A stretch of 64,000 bases of DNA, taken from NCBI RefSeq assembly GCF_001422545.1, contig NZ_LMLE01000007.1, forward strand, positions 372,001-436,000, in the 5' to 3' direction. Source of the DNA: Pedobacter sp. Leaf41. GTDB lineage: Bacteria > Bacteroidota > Bacteroidia > Sphingobacteriales > Sphingobacteriaceae. Within the stretch, counting starts at the first letter, position 1, and each line of letters begins with the position of its first letter. Of the stretch, positions 27,524 through 36,550 are shown piece after piece. A program made the translations under genes and the position numbers. Below the pieces are notes generated by a model, which was given only the letters and a program-made list of their open reading frames with translations, was not told the origin of the DNA and searched no databases.

Positions 27524-28792
27524 ATGAGTAAGTTTCTGTACGGTATCGACTTTGGGACAACCAATTCGGCGCTATCTATATATGATGAAGAAAAAAAAGT
27601 GATTGTGGAAACCATCTCCATACCATCTTTAATTTATTTTACAGAAGCGAAAAGCTTTGTAAATGGCGAAAGTCATATTGTTGGCGAAAAGGCAATCGAA
27701 GCCTATTTGAATGATGGAATGAAAGGAAGATTTATCAAATCTATTAAGCAAATTCTATCAAGAACAACCTTTACCGAAACCAGAATCCACAACAAAAGAT
27801 ACACCGCAGCCGATTTGGTAACGTTGATTTTGCAAGATTTAAAAGCAAAAGCCGATAAAATTACTGGCGGGGAATGCAAAAAGGCAGTAATCGGACGTCC
27901 GGTGTTTTTTGATGATGATAACACCCAAAAAGATAGTCTGGCGCAGAGCCGATTAAAGAAAGCCGCAGAAAATGCGGGCTTTACAGATGTCCGTTTCCAA
28001 TTTGAACCGATCGGCGCCGCGTTTGCCTATGAAAAAACGATTACTAAGAAAGAAAGGGTGTTGGTAGCCGACTTAGGGGGAGGAACAACAGATTTCACCT
28101 ATTTAATTCTAGATCCTCAAAAAGTTGGCAGCAAAGACAGGAAGAATGATATGATCGCGTCGGGAGGCATTTACATTGGTGGCGATAGTTTGGACTCTGC
28201 ATTTATGTGGGATAGAGGAACACCATACTTTGGAAAAAATACTACCTATGAAGCTACACCAGGCAAAATATTAAATGTTCCTAAATCGCTATTTGCCAAC
28301 ATTTGTACTTGGGATAAAATGAATTTCTTTAATGGTTTAAAGATTCAAAAAGAGATTGAGGAGTATTATTATTATTCAGGAAATGATCCGAAGTTTAAAA
28401 ATTTAATTACACTGATAGAAAATAACCTCGGCTACTCTTTATTCAGATCGATAGAAAAAACAAAAATAGAGTTGTCTGACCTTCCTGCTTCCGGCTTTAA
28501 GTATTCTAACATGGATATTGAAATCGACGAGAATATTTCATTAAATCAATACAATGACATTATCGAAAAGGATGTAAATAAGATAGAAGTTTACCTCAAT
28601 CAATTTATGGAAACTTATAAAATAAACGCCAATGAGATCGATTGTTTATTTTTAACTGGAGGAACATCGATGGTTTCTGCAGTACAAAATTTATTTAGAA
28701 CTAAATTTCCCCATATTCCGCTAAATTCTGGTGATAACTTTAAAAGCGTGGCGAAAGGACTAGCCTATAGTGGCTATTTGTTTGAGGACTAG
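27524..28792 (+). CDS. Hsp70-family ATPase (YegD-like), no substrate-binding domain
   Basis: 422 residues with the actin/Hsp70 ATPase motifs: phosphate-1 YGIDFGTTNSALS (about 5-17), phosphate-2 VADLGGGTTDFTYLI (about 183-197) and the adenosine motif LFLTGGTSMVSAVQNLF near the C-terminus. The length corresponds to the nucleotide-binding domain alone; there is no beta-sandwich substrate-binding domain or EEVD-like tail. E. coli YegD is the closest well-known type. No dnaJ or grpE is nearby and the gene is monocistronic. Confidence 0.85.
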   Translation: MSKFLYGIDFGTTNSALSIYDEEKKVIVETISIPSLIYFTEAKSFVNGESHIVGEKAIEAYLNDGMKGRFIKSIKQILSRTTFTETRIHNKRYTAADLVTLILQDLKAKADKITGGECKKAVIGRPVFFDDDNTQKDSLAQSRLKKAAENAGFTDVRFQFEPIGAAFAYEKTITKKERVLVADLGGGTTDFTYLILDPQKVGSKDRKNDMIASGGIYIGGDSLDSAFMWDRGTPYFGKNTTYEATPGKILNVPKSLFANICTWDKMNFFNGLKIQKEIEEYYYYSGNDPKFKNLITLIENNLGYSLFRSIEKTKIELSDLPASGFKYSNMDIEIDENISLNQYNDIIEKDVNKIEVYLNQFMETYKINANEIDCLFLTGGTSMVSAVQNLFRTKFPHIPLNSGDNFKSVAKGLAYSGYLFED

Positions 28793-28991
28793 TACATATC
28801 ATCAACTTTGGCTCATTATTGACATTTAATTTAGATTAATATCTTGTTTTTAAAATAGAATTTTTAATTTAGCTTGAAATTAATGCGGCTGAATAGAAAC
28901 AGCCAGACTACTTTACGCGTATGGCGCCGAGGCAAGATATGTGGTGAGGTAATAAAACCTGTTTCTTGCAAGAAATTAAATCTAATCAGAT

Positions 28992-29795
28992 CTATTTCTT
29001 AACAGCAGCATTAATTTTTAATTCTTGAAGCGTAAATTGATTTACCGAAATACCCTTGTATCTTCTAAAGTTTGTTGTAAAGTTAGAAGTTCTTTCAAAA
29101 CCCAAAATAGCTGCAATTTCATGTACCGAATAATCAGAATGTAACAGAAGTTCTTCTGCCTCTCTCATTATTCTATCCTTAATTAGTGCTGATAGACTTT
29201 TGCCTAAAACATGGTCCAAAAATAAATTGAGTTTCCTTGGACTTATCCCCATGCCTTCGGCATAAAATTTAATAGAACGTTCTTGCTTATAAAACTGCTC
29301 TAAGATTGCCCTAAAGCGTAAAACTTGTTGAAGTTCATCTAGGCTTAGTGCAGCCAGATAGCCATCTAAATTTGCGGTGTAACCTAAAAATAACGACAAA
29401 TATTGTGAGAGGTAGGCAGCATCTTTTTGCGCATCAATCTCTTTTTGCAGTTGTTTGAGCAAACTAAAAGTCTTTTTCGACCCGTTCTCATCTAAATCTT
29501 GGTATGAGAGTTTGAGAAAAAGATTTTTTGCCAACGGATCGAGGTGTTGAAGGAGGAATTCGGCATATAAAACACTACTAAAAGTTAACCAATAGCCTAT
29601 TATTACTTCTCCATCCAACCGAACTAAACCTTCCTCAGGGATGAAAAATATTCTTCCATTTAACAGATCGTAATCTCCAGAATTCATGCGCAAATATCCG
29701 CGAGCCTCTTTTACAACCAATATTCTCATTGGGAAATTGGCCGGCAACGCCATTTCACTTTTGTAATGTCCAGTGATAACCTCCAGCTGTATCAT
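28992..29795 (-). CDS. AraC-family transcriptional regulator
   Basis: 267 residues. The C-terminal 95 contain two helix-turn-helix motifs, SIKFYAEGMGISPRKLNLFLDHVLG and SVHEIAAILGFERTSNFTTNFRRYKG, typical of AraC proteins. The N-terminal part is a small beta-rich domain that may bind a ligand. No two-component receiver is present. It is isolated, with about 200 bp on the Hsp70 side and 300 bp on the cold-shock side, so its target genes are not apparent. Confidence 0.85.
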   Translation of the reverse strand: MIQLEVITGHYKSEMALPANFPMRILVVKEARGYLRMNSGDYDLLNGRIFFIPEEGLVRLDGEVIIGYWLTFSSVLYAEFLLQHLDPLAKNLFLKLSYQDLDENGSKKTFSLLKQLQKEIDAQKDAAYLSQYLSLFLGYTANLDGYLAALSLDELQQVLRFRAILEQFYKQERSIKFYAEGMGISPRKLNLFLDHVLGKSLSALIKDRIMREAEELLLHSDYSVHEIAAILGFERTSNFTTNFRRYKGISVNQFTLQELKINAAVKK

Positions 29796-30046
29796 AGAGG
29801 TATTAAGCTTTTTTTAAGGATTTCGTTCGCATTATATATGAGACAGTGATTTAGATATTAGGTTACAATATATTAAGTTTTTATAATTTTATAGTCTTCG
29901 CAATGCAGTAAATTTTAAGAAGATATCTTTTGAACCACAATCCATAGAAGAGTTAGCGCTGCCTTTTTACCAAATGGTCATTCATTTTGAGACCAGAATT
30001 ATAGCATGTAAATGCATCCGAACGCCAAATTTGACTCAAAAAAAAA

Positions 30047-30066
30047 GCAAACTAATCTTAGTTCGC
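30047..30066 (-). terminator. Rho-independent terminator of the cold-shock gene pair
   Basis: A 9-bp stem with one mismatch (arms 30047-30055 and 30058-30066) and a two-base loop. Reading on the minus strand it is followed by a run of nine T residues, directly downstream of the second cold-shock gene. Confidence 0.75.
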
Positions 30067-30094
30067 TTTTTACATATTATTAATAGATGATGAC

Positions 30095-30292
30095 TTAAGA
30101 TTTTAATACCGATACTTTAATCACCTCCACGTTGCTATTAGAAAAATTCAAATCAAAAACCACAATATTTTTTGTTTTAATTTTATCTACCAATCCTTGA
30201 GCGGAAACAACCAAATCTTTCCCACCGTTTGAAGGCGTTATTAAGCCGAATCCCTTTTCATCATCATAAAATTTTACTGTTCCTAACCGCAT
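30095..30292 (-). CDS. divergent cold-shock-domain protein
   Basis: 65 residues from the ATG at 30292, three bases after the stop of the upstream csp gene, so co-transcribed with it. LGTVKFYDDEKGFGLITP matches the N-terminal beta strands and the RNP1 motif (KGFGLI). The RNP2 position, normally (V/I)FVH, reads LVVSA, losing the stacking Phe and His. This suggests altered or lost nucleic-acid binding. A GTG one codon upstream is an alternative start. Confidence 0.8.
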   Translation of the reverse strand: MRLGTVKFYDDEKGFGLITPSNGGKDLVVSAQGLVDKIKTKNIVVFDLNFSNSNVEVIKVSVLKS

Positions 30293-30295
30293 CAC

Positions 30296-30481
30296 TTAAA
30301 CCAATTTAACGTTCACAGCATTTAATCCTTTTTTTCCTTGGGTAACCTCAAACTCTACCTGATCATCTTGGTTGATTTTATCAACCAATCCCGTAATGTG
30401 AACGAAGATTTCTTCTCCGTTTTCAGCTTTAATGAAACCAAAACCTTTTGATTCATTGTAAAATTTAACTGTGCCTTGCAT
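30296..30481 (-). CDS. CspA-family cold-shock protein
   Basis: 61 residues with an intact cold-shock domain: GTVKFYNESKGFGFI (RNP1 KGFGFI) and EEIFVHITGL (RNP2 IFVH). It lacks the last few residues of E. coli CspA, as is common in Bacteroidota. It binds single-stranded RNA or DNA and acts as an RNA chaperone. It is first of a two-gene unit with the divergent paralogue that follows. Confidence 0.92.
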   Translation of the reverse strand: MQGTVKFYNESKGFGFIKAENGEEIFVHITGLVDKINQDDQVEFEVTQGKKGLNAVNVKLV

Positions 30482-30666
30482 TTATTTTGAACATTTTAGA
30501 TTAATAAACATATCAAAATAGATAAAGTTTGAAAAACTTAATGGATTGGAAAGGAAATTGAAACAGAGGAACCTGCTAAACCAGAATTTAGTTGGATAAA
30601 ACTAAAATCATGAAGACTTATGATAATTGCAATCTTTTAATTTTGCGATACTTATGGCTGGCTTAG

Positions 30667-30759
30667 TTATATTTTCTTACTTGCAAAAATTACCCAGAAA
30701 ACAGAAATTCCGCTCAAAATAAATACAAGCCCTAAGATAAAGTTCAATTTGTCGTCCAT
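30667..30759 (-). CDS. 30-residue membrane peptide
   Basis: An ATG-initiated frame encodes a peptide that begins MDDKLNFILGLVFILSG and ends FASKKI: an acidic N-terminus, one hydrophobic helix of about 20 residues and a basic C-terminus, the usual pattern of single-pass small membrane proteins. It lies alone in the 405-bp gap between cold-shock genes. The pattern is unlikely by chance, but no homologue can be checked here. Confidence 0.5.
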   Translation of the reverse strand: MDDKLNFILGLVFILSGISVFWVIFASKKI

Positions 30760-30886
30760 TCATGTAATCTACAATATTTTCGATGACATTCAAATGATTT
30801 ATGCGAAATACAACCTATAGTTTTGGTTTTCACACAATCGTTGATTAAAGAAAGGTTTAGCGATCTTCTAAGGACCAATAAGTCGT

Positions 30887-31096
30887 TTATACTCCAACCT
30901 CTTTGGAGACGCCCATAATGTTTTTGGCGACTGTTCCTTTTTTAGTTATAGCAAGGTCGAATTCTACTGCGCTACCAATGAAGAGACCTTTTGCTTTACA
31001 ATCTACGATATCAAAATAGATACTTTTTATTACTAATTCCTGGGAAATTAATCCAAAACCTCTTTGCTTATTGTAAGCTGTAATTACACCGTTCAT
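30887..31096 (-). CDS. degenerate cold-shock-domain protein
   Basis: 69 residues. The start MNGVITAYNKQRGFGLISQE matches the first two strands of the cold-shock fold, with RNP1 changed to RGFGLI. The RNP2 equivalent (SIYFDI) lacks the His and the expected order. The end (AVEFDLAITKKGTVAKNIMGV) matches the last strands. It is encoded separately from the other two cold-shock genes but on the same strand, about 400 bp upstream of them. RNA binding is uncertain. Confidence 0.7.
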   Translation of the reverse strand: MNGVITAYNKQRGFGLISQELVIKSIYFDIVDCKAKGLFIGSAVEFDLAITKKGTVAKNIMGVSKEVGV

Positions 31097-31294
31097 AGTT
31101 TAGTTAATTGAGCGTTTGTGTAAAACTATTAAATTAGAATTAATGAATGCGATGTAGTAGACATGCAATTGCAAATAATAGATTTTAAATGATTAAAAGT
31201 TGATTACTTAAAGCGAGCAAAGCTTTGGCACCTAAAAAAACTTATAATCGTTAAGAAATGTTTAATACTATATAACAGAAAAAATATTCCTATC

Positions 31295-31477
31295 ATGAAA
31301 AATGTAAATAAAAAAACGTCATCGAAAGTGCTTGATGATGTTAAAGAAGGAGATTTGATCAAAGATGATACTGGAAAAAAAGGTGAAGTTGAACAAATTG
31401 AAATACTTGATCGAAAAAAAGAGAAACAATACTATTATAAAATCAAAGATGATGGAACGATTCTAGTAATTAAATAA
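31295..31477 (+). CDS. hypothetical small basic protein, 60 aa
   Basis: A Lys/Asp/Glu-rich protein with a centre GDLIKDDTGKKGEVEQIEIL that looks like a small beta-barrel of the KOW/SH3 kind. The pattern Gly-Asp-x-Ile...Gly...Gly-x-Val is suggestive only. It starts at ATG and lies between the cold-shock gene (divergent) and a HAD phosphatase gene. Confidence 0.5.
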   Translation: MKNVNKKTSSKVLDDVKEGDLIKDDTGKKGEVEQIEILDRKKEKQYYYKIKDDGTILVIK

Positions 31478-31558
31478 TTTCGAGTGGAAACAGTGTTTTT
31501 CAGTTTTCTACCTATATTATTAAATATTTGGAGATATTTGCAAAAAGTTTAACTACTC

Positions 31559-32194
31559 ATGGAACACATTAAAAACATCATTTTTGATTACGGCAACGTA
31601 ATTTTCGATATTGATTTTAAAATCGCTCAAGCTTCGTTTCAAAAGCTTGGCATAACTGATATAGAAAATTTCTTTGCGCATAAAGCACATAATCAATTGT
31701 TTGATGATTTTGAAACAGGCGCAATTTCTCCCGCCGAGTTTAGAGCTGGTATCAGAAATGCTGCAAATAAACCAGACCTAACCGATGCGCAAATTGATGA
31801 AGCCTGGAATAGTTTATTAGTCGGAACAATTCAGGAAAACCATGCTTTATTATTAGAAGTAAAAAAGAAATACCGTACATTTTTGTTAAGTAATAACAAT
31901 GAAATTCATTACGATTGGATCATAAATTATTTAAAAACTACCTTTGAGCTAAATAATTACGATGACTATTTTGAGAGAGCTTACTTTTCTCAACACATGA
32001 AATTGCGCAAGCCAAATACAAACATTTTCGAACAGGTTTTGAAAGAAAATAATCTGGATCCAGCCGAAACTTTGTTTATCGACGACAGTCCTCAACATAT
32101 TGAAGGTGCGAAAAAGGTGGGATTAAGCACCCTGTTGATGACCGAAAAACCCGCGCAACTTGAGAATTTCTTGAGGAAAAATGGCATTTTGTAA
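31559..32194 (+). CDS. HAD-family hydrolase (subfamily IA, YihX-like)
   Basis: 211 residues with HAD motif I as FDYGNVIFD near residues 9-17 (nucleophile Asp10), motif II within FLLSNNNE, the motif III Lys in KLRKPNTNIFEQVL, and motif IV FIDDSPQHIEGA. This arrangement is typical of IA-type sugar-phosphate phosphatases such as YihX. The exact substrate is unknown. It ends 7 bp before a Mpo1-like gene on the same strand, so the two are probably co-transcribed. Confidence 0.88.
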   Translation: MEHIKNIIFDYGNVIFDIDFKIAQASFQKLGITDIENFFAHKAHNQLFDDFETGAISPAEFRAGIRNAANKPDLTDAQIDEAWNSLLVGTIQENHALLLEVKKKYRTFLLSNNNEIHYDWIINYLKTTFELNNYDDYFERAYFSQHMKLRKPNTNIFEQVLKENNLDPAETLFIDDSPQHIEGAKKVGLSTLLMTEKPAQLENFLRKNGIL

Positions 32195-32201
32195 TTGAAC
32201 A

Positions 32202-32522
32202 ATGATAGAACAGAAATTCAAATCACTTAAAGAATTTTATCCTCACTATTTAAGTGAACATAGCAACACAACATCCAGAATACTTCATTTTGTTGGAACA
32301 GGCCTAGTAGTGTTGGCGTTTTTTACAGGCTTTTTATTCCACGATTGGCGTTTCTTCTTGGCAATGCCGGTTTTGGGTTATGGCTTTGCCTGGGTGGGAC
32401 ATTTCTTTTTCGAGAAAAACAAACCTGCTACATTTCAATATCCAGGTTATAGTTTAGCCAGCGATTTTATTCTTTTTTATAATCTGCTAACAGGAAAACA
32501 GGGATTTGTGGTTAGGAAATAA
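32202..32522 (+). CDS. Mpo1-like (DUF962) membrane protein
   Basis: 106 residues. FKSLKEFYPHYLSEHSNTTSR is the conserved opening of the DUF962/Mpo1 family, with a following His in ILHFVGT. There are two or three hydrophobic segments and the late motif GHFFFEKNKPATFQYP. In yeast the homologue Mpo1 is a dioxygenase of 2-hydroxy fatty acids that uses iron. It is located 7 bp after the HAD gene. Confidence 0.88.
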   Translation: MIEQKFKSLKEFYPHYLSEHSNTTSRILHFVGTGLVVLAFFTGFLFHDWRFFLAMPVLGYGFAWVGHFFFEKNKPATFQYPGYSLASDFILFYNLLTGKQGFVVRK

Positions 32523-32856
32523 TTTATCATTTTGATTTTTATTCGAAGTTCTTTACAGGTTGTCACCACGAATTTACCTTAGGGTATTATCGTTAAAGCG
32601 GTTCAGAGGTTTTATTCCATAGTTAAAAAAATTTTGCCACGGAAACACAGAATACCCGGAAAAATGGATAAGTGCGGATTATTCAACTAACTTAGGGTAT
32701 TTAAACCCGATTGTAGCGTAAATACTTTTTAATGCACATCTTCAACAAGCTTAGGCTGACAATGACAAAAAGATTGAAGCAAAAAGCGGGACTGAATTAT
32801 CCGAAAAACTACTGAAGGCTCATTTCCTAATCATCAACATCATCCCTGAAATACAA
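32523..32856. other. intergenic region, no gene seen
   Basis: 334 bp between convergent genes. It contains parts of a repeat-like sequence typical of Sphingobacteriaceae intergenic space (CCACGGAAACACAGAATAC near 32637-32655). I see no coding frame or RNA gene. Confidence 0.4.
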
Positions 32857-34044
32857 TTAAAGCTTTCTCCTTTTCAATTCCCTTTCAATTAGGCCTAATT
32901 CCCTACCCGTTTGTCCGGCAACAGAAGTATTTTCCTGTGCTCTTCTAAATAAATAGGGCATTACCGCTTTTATTGGTCCGTAAGGGACGTATTTGGCTAC
33001 ATTATAGTTGGCATCTGCAAGATTAAAGCTTAAGTTATCACTCATCCCTAAAAGCTGTGCAAAATAAACATGGTGATGATTATGCGCTATTTTCTTCTCA
33101 TCTAAAAGGTAGGTTAATAGCCGACTGCTATCTTCATTATGCGTTCCGCAAACGATGGCAATTTCCTCAATATGATCTACACAATAACGTAAAGACTCAT
33201 TGTAATCTCTATCTGAAGAAGCTTTATCTGGCTGAATTGGAGAAGGGTAACCCATCTCTGCAGCACGTTTGCGTTCTTTTTCCATGTAGGCACCACGAAC
33301 CATTTTCACCCCCAAAATGAAGCCAGCAGCTTTAGCAATCAAGTGATCTGCCTTCATATCTGCTAGTTTATCATGGCGGTACATTTGGTAAGTATTGTAA
33401 ACAATTATGCGCTCCTTATTAAATTTACGCATCATATCCAGCGCTAATTCATCAATCGTATTCTGAATCCAGGTTTCCTCTGCATCAATCATTACCGGCA
33501 CGCCTTTATCAAAAGCTGTGCGACAAATCATTTCACAACGTAATTTCACCTTTTCAAACTCTGCATTTTCATCTGTAGTTAGAGCTTGTTTCGCATCTAA
33601 TTTCTCTAACAAAGCAAAGCGACCAATTCCTGTAATTTTGAAAACTGTTATCGGGATATTTTTATCGCCATCAGCCCTTAAGATAGTACGAATAATTTCC
33701 TGGCATGTTTCATCAAAAACCACCTCTTCTTCCTCACCTTCAACAGAATAATCCAGGATCGTTCCAACACCACCTTTAGCCAGTTGTTCAATAGCTTTAT
33801 CGCATTCGGCAATGGTTTCTCCCCCACAGAACTGTTGAAAAATAGTGGCTTTAATGGCTCCTTGAATAGGTAAACCTATATTAAGAAAGAAATTAGTGAT
33901 CGGTGGGCCAACTTTAGTTAAAAAGTTGCTCCCAATCATTTTAAACAACCAAAACGCTTTTTTTAGCTCAGCATTGCTTTTTTGACGAAAGGCTACTTCT
34001 GTATTGTCGAAATTGGGTTGTTTATTGGGTGATGATTCAATCAT
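32857..34044 (-). CDS. proline dehydrogenase
   Basis: 395 residues of the PRODH TIM-barrel type. FAD-binding and active-site stretches include VPVMIDAEETWIQNTID (about 180-196), ERIIVYNTYQMYRHD, KMVRGAYMEKERKRA (about 250-264) and the C-terminal YVPYGPIKAVMPYLFRRAQENTSV, typical of the enzyme in Bacteroidota. It oxidises L-proline to pyrroline-5-carboxylate with electron transfer to quinone. The partner pyrroline-5-carboxylate dehydrogenase is not fused and not in this window. Confidence 0.93.
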   Translation of the reverse strand: MIESSPNKQPNFDNTEVAFRQKSNAELKKAFWLFKMIGSNFLTKVGPPITNFFLNIGLPIQGAIKATIFQQFCGGETIAECDKAIEQLAKGGVGTILDYSVEGEEEEVVFDETCQEIIRTILRADGDKNIPITVFKITGIGRFALLEKLDAKQALTTDENAEFEKVKLRCEMICRTAFDKGVPVMIDAEETWIQNTIDELALDMMRKFNKERIIVYNTYQMYRHDKLADMKADHLIAKAAGFILGVKMVRGAYMEKERKRAAEMGYPSPIQPDKASSDRDYNESLRYCVDHIEEIAIVCGTHNEDSSRLLTYLLDEKKIAHNHHHVYFAQLLGMSDNLSFNLADANYNVAKYVPYGPIKAVMPYLFRRAQENTSVAGQTGRELGLIERELKRRKL

Positions 34045-34121
34045 TTGTTATATAATAAGTCAGCTAGATGCAAAATTATAAAAAGCATCCATTCTACGAA
34101 CGTAAAACCTCGAAATAATCG

Positions 34122-34129
34122 TATTTTTG
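34122..34129 (+). promoter_or_regulatory. -7 promoter box upstream of S4-aroB operon
   Basis: TATTTTTG matches TAnnTTTG and lies only 7 bases before the ATG at 34137. A clear -33 is not visible. If used, it would give a nearly leaderless mRNA for the S4-aroB-desaturase unit. Confidence 0.5.
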
Positions 34130-34136
34130 CAGCAAA

Positions 34137-34343
34137 ATGATACAATTCAAATTAGAAGGCGAATTTATTCCACTTATCCAATTGTTAAAAGCGACTGGAT
34201 TAGTTGGTACTGGTGGAGACGCTCAGGCGGCTGTGATGGATGGTCTTGTAAAATGCAACGGCGAAGTAGAATTTCGCAAACGCTACAAAGTGAGAGTTGG
34301 CGATATCATCTCTTTTGAACAAGATAAAATTGAGGTAATATAA
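34137..34343 (+). CDS. S4-domain RNA-binding protein (YaaA/RlbA-like)
   Basis: 68 residues containing only an S4 domain: EFIPLIQLLKATGLVGTGGD, with the typical GDAQAAVMDGLVKCNGEVE and R-K-Y-K-V-R-V-G-D-I-I. Similar proteins (RlbA/YaaA) bind ribosomal RNA. It overlaps aroB by one base (TAATG), so translation is coupled. Confidence 0.85.
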   Translation: MIQFKLEGEFIPLIQLLKATGLVGTGGDAQAAVMDGLVKCNGEVEFRKRYKVRVGDIISFEQDKIEVI

Positions 34344-35401
34344 TGGAAACTTTAACCAGCGCAGGTCATTCGCTTTACTTCGAAAGTAAGTTAGATGCCT
34401 TAAAAACACTTCTTGAAAGCAATAAATACAGCAAGGTTTTTATTCTTGCTGATGAACATACCAGCGAAATTTGCTTGCCCGTTTTTCAATCGATGATGGA
34501 TGATTTTGCGGAGTTCGACTTGATTGAAACTTCTGCAGGAGAGGAAAACAAAAACATCGATTTTTGTATTGGTATCTGGAAAACGCTTTTGGATTTTGAA
34601 GCCGACCGTAAAAGTTTGATGATAAATTTAGGTGGTGGCGTAATTACAGATATGGGTGGTTTTATTGCCTCAACCTACAAACGCGGCATTGATTTTATCA
34701 ACGTTCCCACTACCCTACTTTCGCAGGTTGATGCTTCTGTTGGTGGTAAAACCGGCATTGATATCGATAATGTAAAAAACATGGTAGGTACCTTCACCCT
34801 ACCACAAATGGTTTTTATCGAAACTGAATTTTTAAAAACCCTGCCCAAACGCGAATTGCTATCAGGCTTTGCCGAAATGATAAAACACGGTTTAATCTAC
34901 GACAAACCCTATTATGAGAAGTTAAAAACTACTGATTATTTAATACCATCTGCCGAAGATATCTATCGGTCAGTTGAAATTAAAAACGAAGTGGTAACGA
35001 TTGATCCACACGAAAAAAATCTGCGGAAGATCCTGAATTTCGGTCATACTATCGGGCATGCCGTAGAAAGCTATTCACTGGCTAATGACGAAAATCCACT
35101 TACACACGGCGAGGCAATTGCTATTGGTTTCGTTTGTGAGGCCGCTTTATCTGTTAAAAACAGCGGGTTAGCAAAGGAAGAATTGAAAGATATCAGCGAT
35201 TATATTTTATCGTTATATCCTAAATATCAGATCAAAAATGAAAGTTTCGAAACGCTTTTAGAGCTGATGAAAAGCGACAAGAAGAACGAGGATGGAAATA
35301 TTTTATTCTCCCTATTAGAAACAACAGGCAAATGCACGTTCAACTGCCGTGTAAGCACAGCCGATATTTTAAGCAGTTTAGCGTACTATAATAGTTTATA
35401 A
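34343..35401 (+). CDS. aroB: 3-dehydroquinate synthase
   Basis: 352 residues with the AroB signatures: GGGVITDMGGFIASTYKRG (NAD and substrate loop, about 94-112), NVPTTLLSQVDASVGGKTGID (about 119-139), the metal-binding Glu in GFAEMIKHGL, and HGEAIAIG plus HTIGHAVE providing the Zn-coordinating histidines. It catalyses the second step of the shikimate pathway (DAHP to 3-dehydroquinate). Translational overlap with the S4 gene and one base separating it from the next gene indicate a three-gene operon. Confidence 0.96.
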   Translation: METLTSAGHSLYFESKLDALKTLLESNKYSKVFILADEHTSEICLPVFQSMMDDFAEFDLIETSAGEENKNIDFCIGIWKTLLDFEADRKSLMINLGGGVITDMGGFIASTYKRGIDFINVPTTLLSQVDASVGGKTGIDIDNVKNMVGTFTLPQMVFIETEFLKTLPKRELLSGFAEMIKHGLIYDKPYYEKLKTTDYLIPSAEDIYRSVEIKNEVVTIDPHEKNLRKILNFGHTIGHAVESYSLANDENPLTHGEAIAIGFVCEAALSVKNSGLAKEELKDISDYILSLYPKYQIKNESFETLLELMKSDKKNEDGNILFSLLETTGKCTFNCRVSTADILSSLAYYNSL

Positions 35402-35402
35402 A

Positions 35403-36353
35403 ATGAAGTTTACCGGAAGCGACGTATCGGTTGGAGGTTTGTTTGGCTTTGTGATTGTACTCACCCTGGTGGAGATGTATTTCAGCTACGCTCACGATAA
35501 AAAGCTATACACCAAACGCGATACCTGGACAAATATTTATCTGATGATTGTTGCCGTGGTAATTAACCTCGGCATGAAAACCGCAACATTTTTCCTCCTG
35601 GAATATTGCTATCAATTCCGTCTTTTTGAAATCTCTAATATTTGGATCTATTGGTTAGTCCTTATTTTGACACAGGATTTTCTTTATTGGTTTCTGCATA
35701 CCGTTGGCCATTATGTTCGCTTCTTTTGGGCAATGCATGTTACGCATCATTCGTCAGAGCATTTTAATTTAACTACAGGTTTCAGATCTACGGTTTTTGA
35801 GCCGCTTTATAGGGTATTCTTTTATTTGCCCCTAGCTTTTATGGGTTTTACAGCAATGGATATCCTTTTCGCTTATCTGGTAACGCAGATTTACGGAAAC
35901 CTGGTTCACACGCAGTATAAAATCAATTTCCCTAAATGGTACGAATATATTTTTGTAACGCCATCACATCACCGAGTTCATCACGCCAGTAATGTGCGAT
36001 ACCTGGATAAAAACATGGGAATGGTTTTAATCCTTTGGGACAGAATGTTTGGCACTTTCCAAGCCGAACTGCCTGAAGATAAAATCAAATATGGCTTAAC
36101 CACTCAGCCAAAAGATACTGGCCCCGTCAATATTATTTTCCACGAGTTTATTGCCCTTTCTGCTGATGTTAAAAAGGCTCCTACTTTTATGGATAAGGTA
36201 AAATATATTTTTAATCCTCCGGGTTGGAGCCATGATGGAAGCACCAAAATTGCGAAAATTATGCAGCAAGAATTACACGACGCCGAAGCATTAGCAACCA
36301 ATAATATTAAAGATTTTGATGAAAAACAGCGAACACTGAGCTCAACAGGATAA
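35403..36353 (+). CDS. sterol desaturase / fatty-acid hydroxylase family protein
   Basis: 316 residues with at least four membrane helices (about 9-30, 45-75, 80-105, 138-160). The His boxes are HTVGHYVRFFWAMHVTHHSSEHFN and SHHRVHHASN, which bind the di-iron centre. It belongs to the superfamily of ERG3, carotene hydroxylase and alkylglycerol monooxygenase. The substrate is unknown but a lipid is likely. It is the third gene of the S4-aroB unit and ends before the terminator at 36360. Confidence 0.9.
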   Translation: MKFTGSDVSVGGLFGFVIVLTLVEMYFSYAHDKKLYTKRDTWTNIYLMIVAVVINLGMKTATFFLLEYCYQFRLFEISNIWIYWLVLILTQDFLYWFLHTVGHYVRFFWAMHVTHHSSEHFNLTTGFRSTVFEPLYRVFFYLPLAFMGFTAMDILFAYLVTQIYGNLVHTQYKINFPKWYEYIFVTPSHHRVHHASNVRYLDKNMGMVLILWDRMFGTFQAELPEDKIKYGLTTQPKDTGPVNIIFHEFIALSADVKKAPTFMDKVKYIFNPPGWSHDGSTKIAKIMQQELHDAEALATNNIKDFDEKQRTLSSTG

Positions 36354-36359
36354 TATTTG

Positions 36360-36388
36360 AACGGTCTGTATCTTACAGATCGTTTTTT
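36360..36388 (+). terminator. Rho-independent terminator after the aroB operon
   Basis: A 10-bp stem with one G-T pair (arms 36360-36369 and 36375-36384), a five-base loop, and a T-run at 36383-36388. It lies 7 bp after the stop of the sterol desaturase gene. Confidence 0.85.
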
Positions 36389-36460
36389 GTTTGAGAGATG
36401 TTGGAAATGAATGCTCGGTACTTTTGGCTTATTGAGTGCTGTTGTTCAATTGTTTAAAAA

Positions 36461-36550
36461 ACTTTTGTCATTCTTAACACGACAAAAGTCTGTGTGCCGC
36501 AGGTACATGTTTCATAGGTTGCAGATTCTTCGTGCCCCCAGAATGACACA
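36461..36550. repeat. palindromic intergenic element
   Basis: It starts with a perfect 9-bp hairpin (ACTTTTGTC/GACAAAAGT, arms 36461-36469 and 36481-36489). A second inverted pair, GTCATTCT/AGAATGAC, spans 36467 to 36547, so the element has REP-like borders. It lies in the 557-bp gap before the pheA leader. No coding frame here looks real. Confidence 0.5.
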
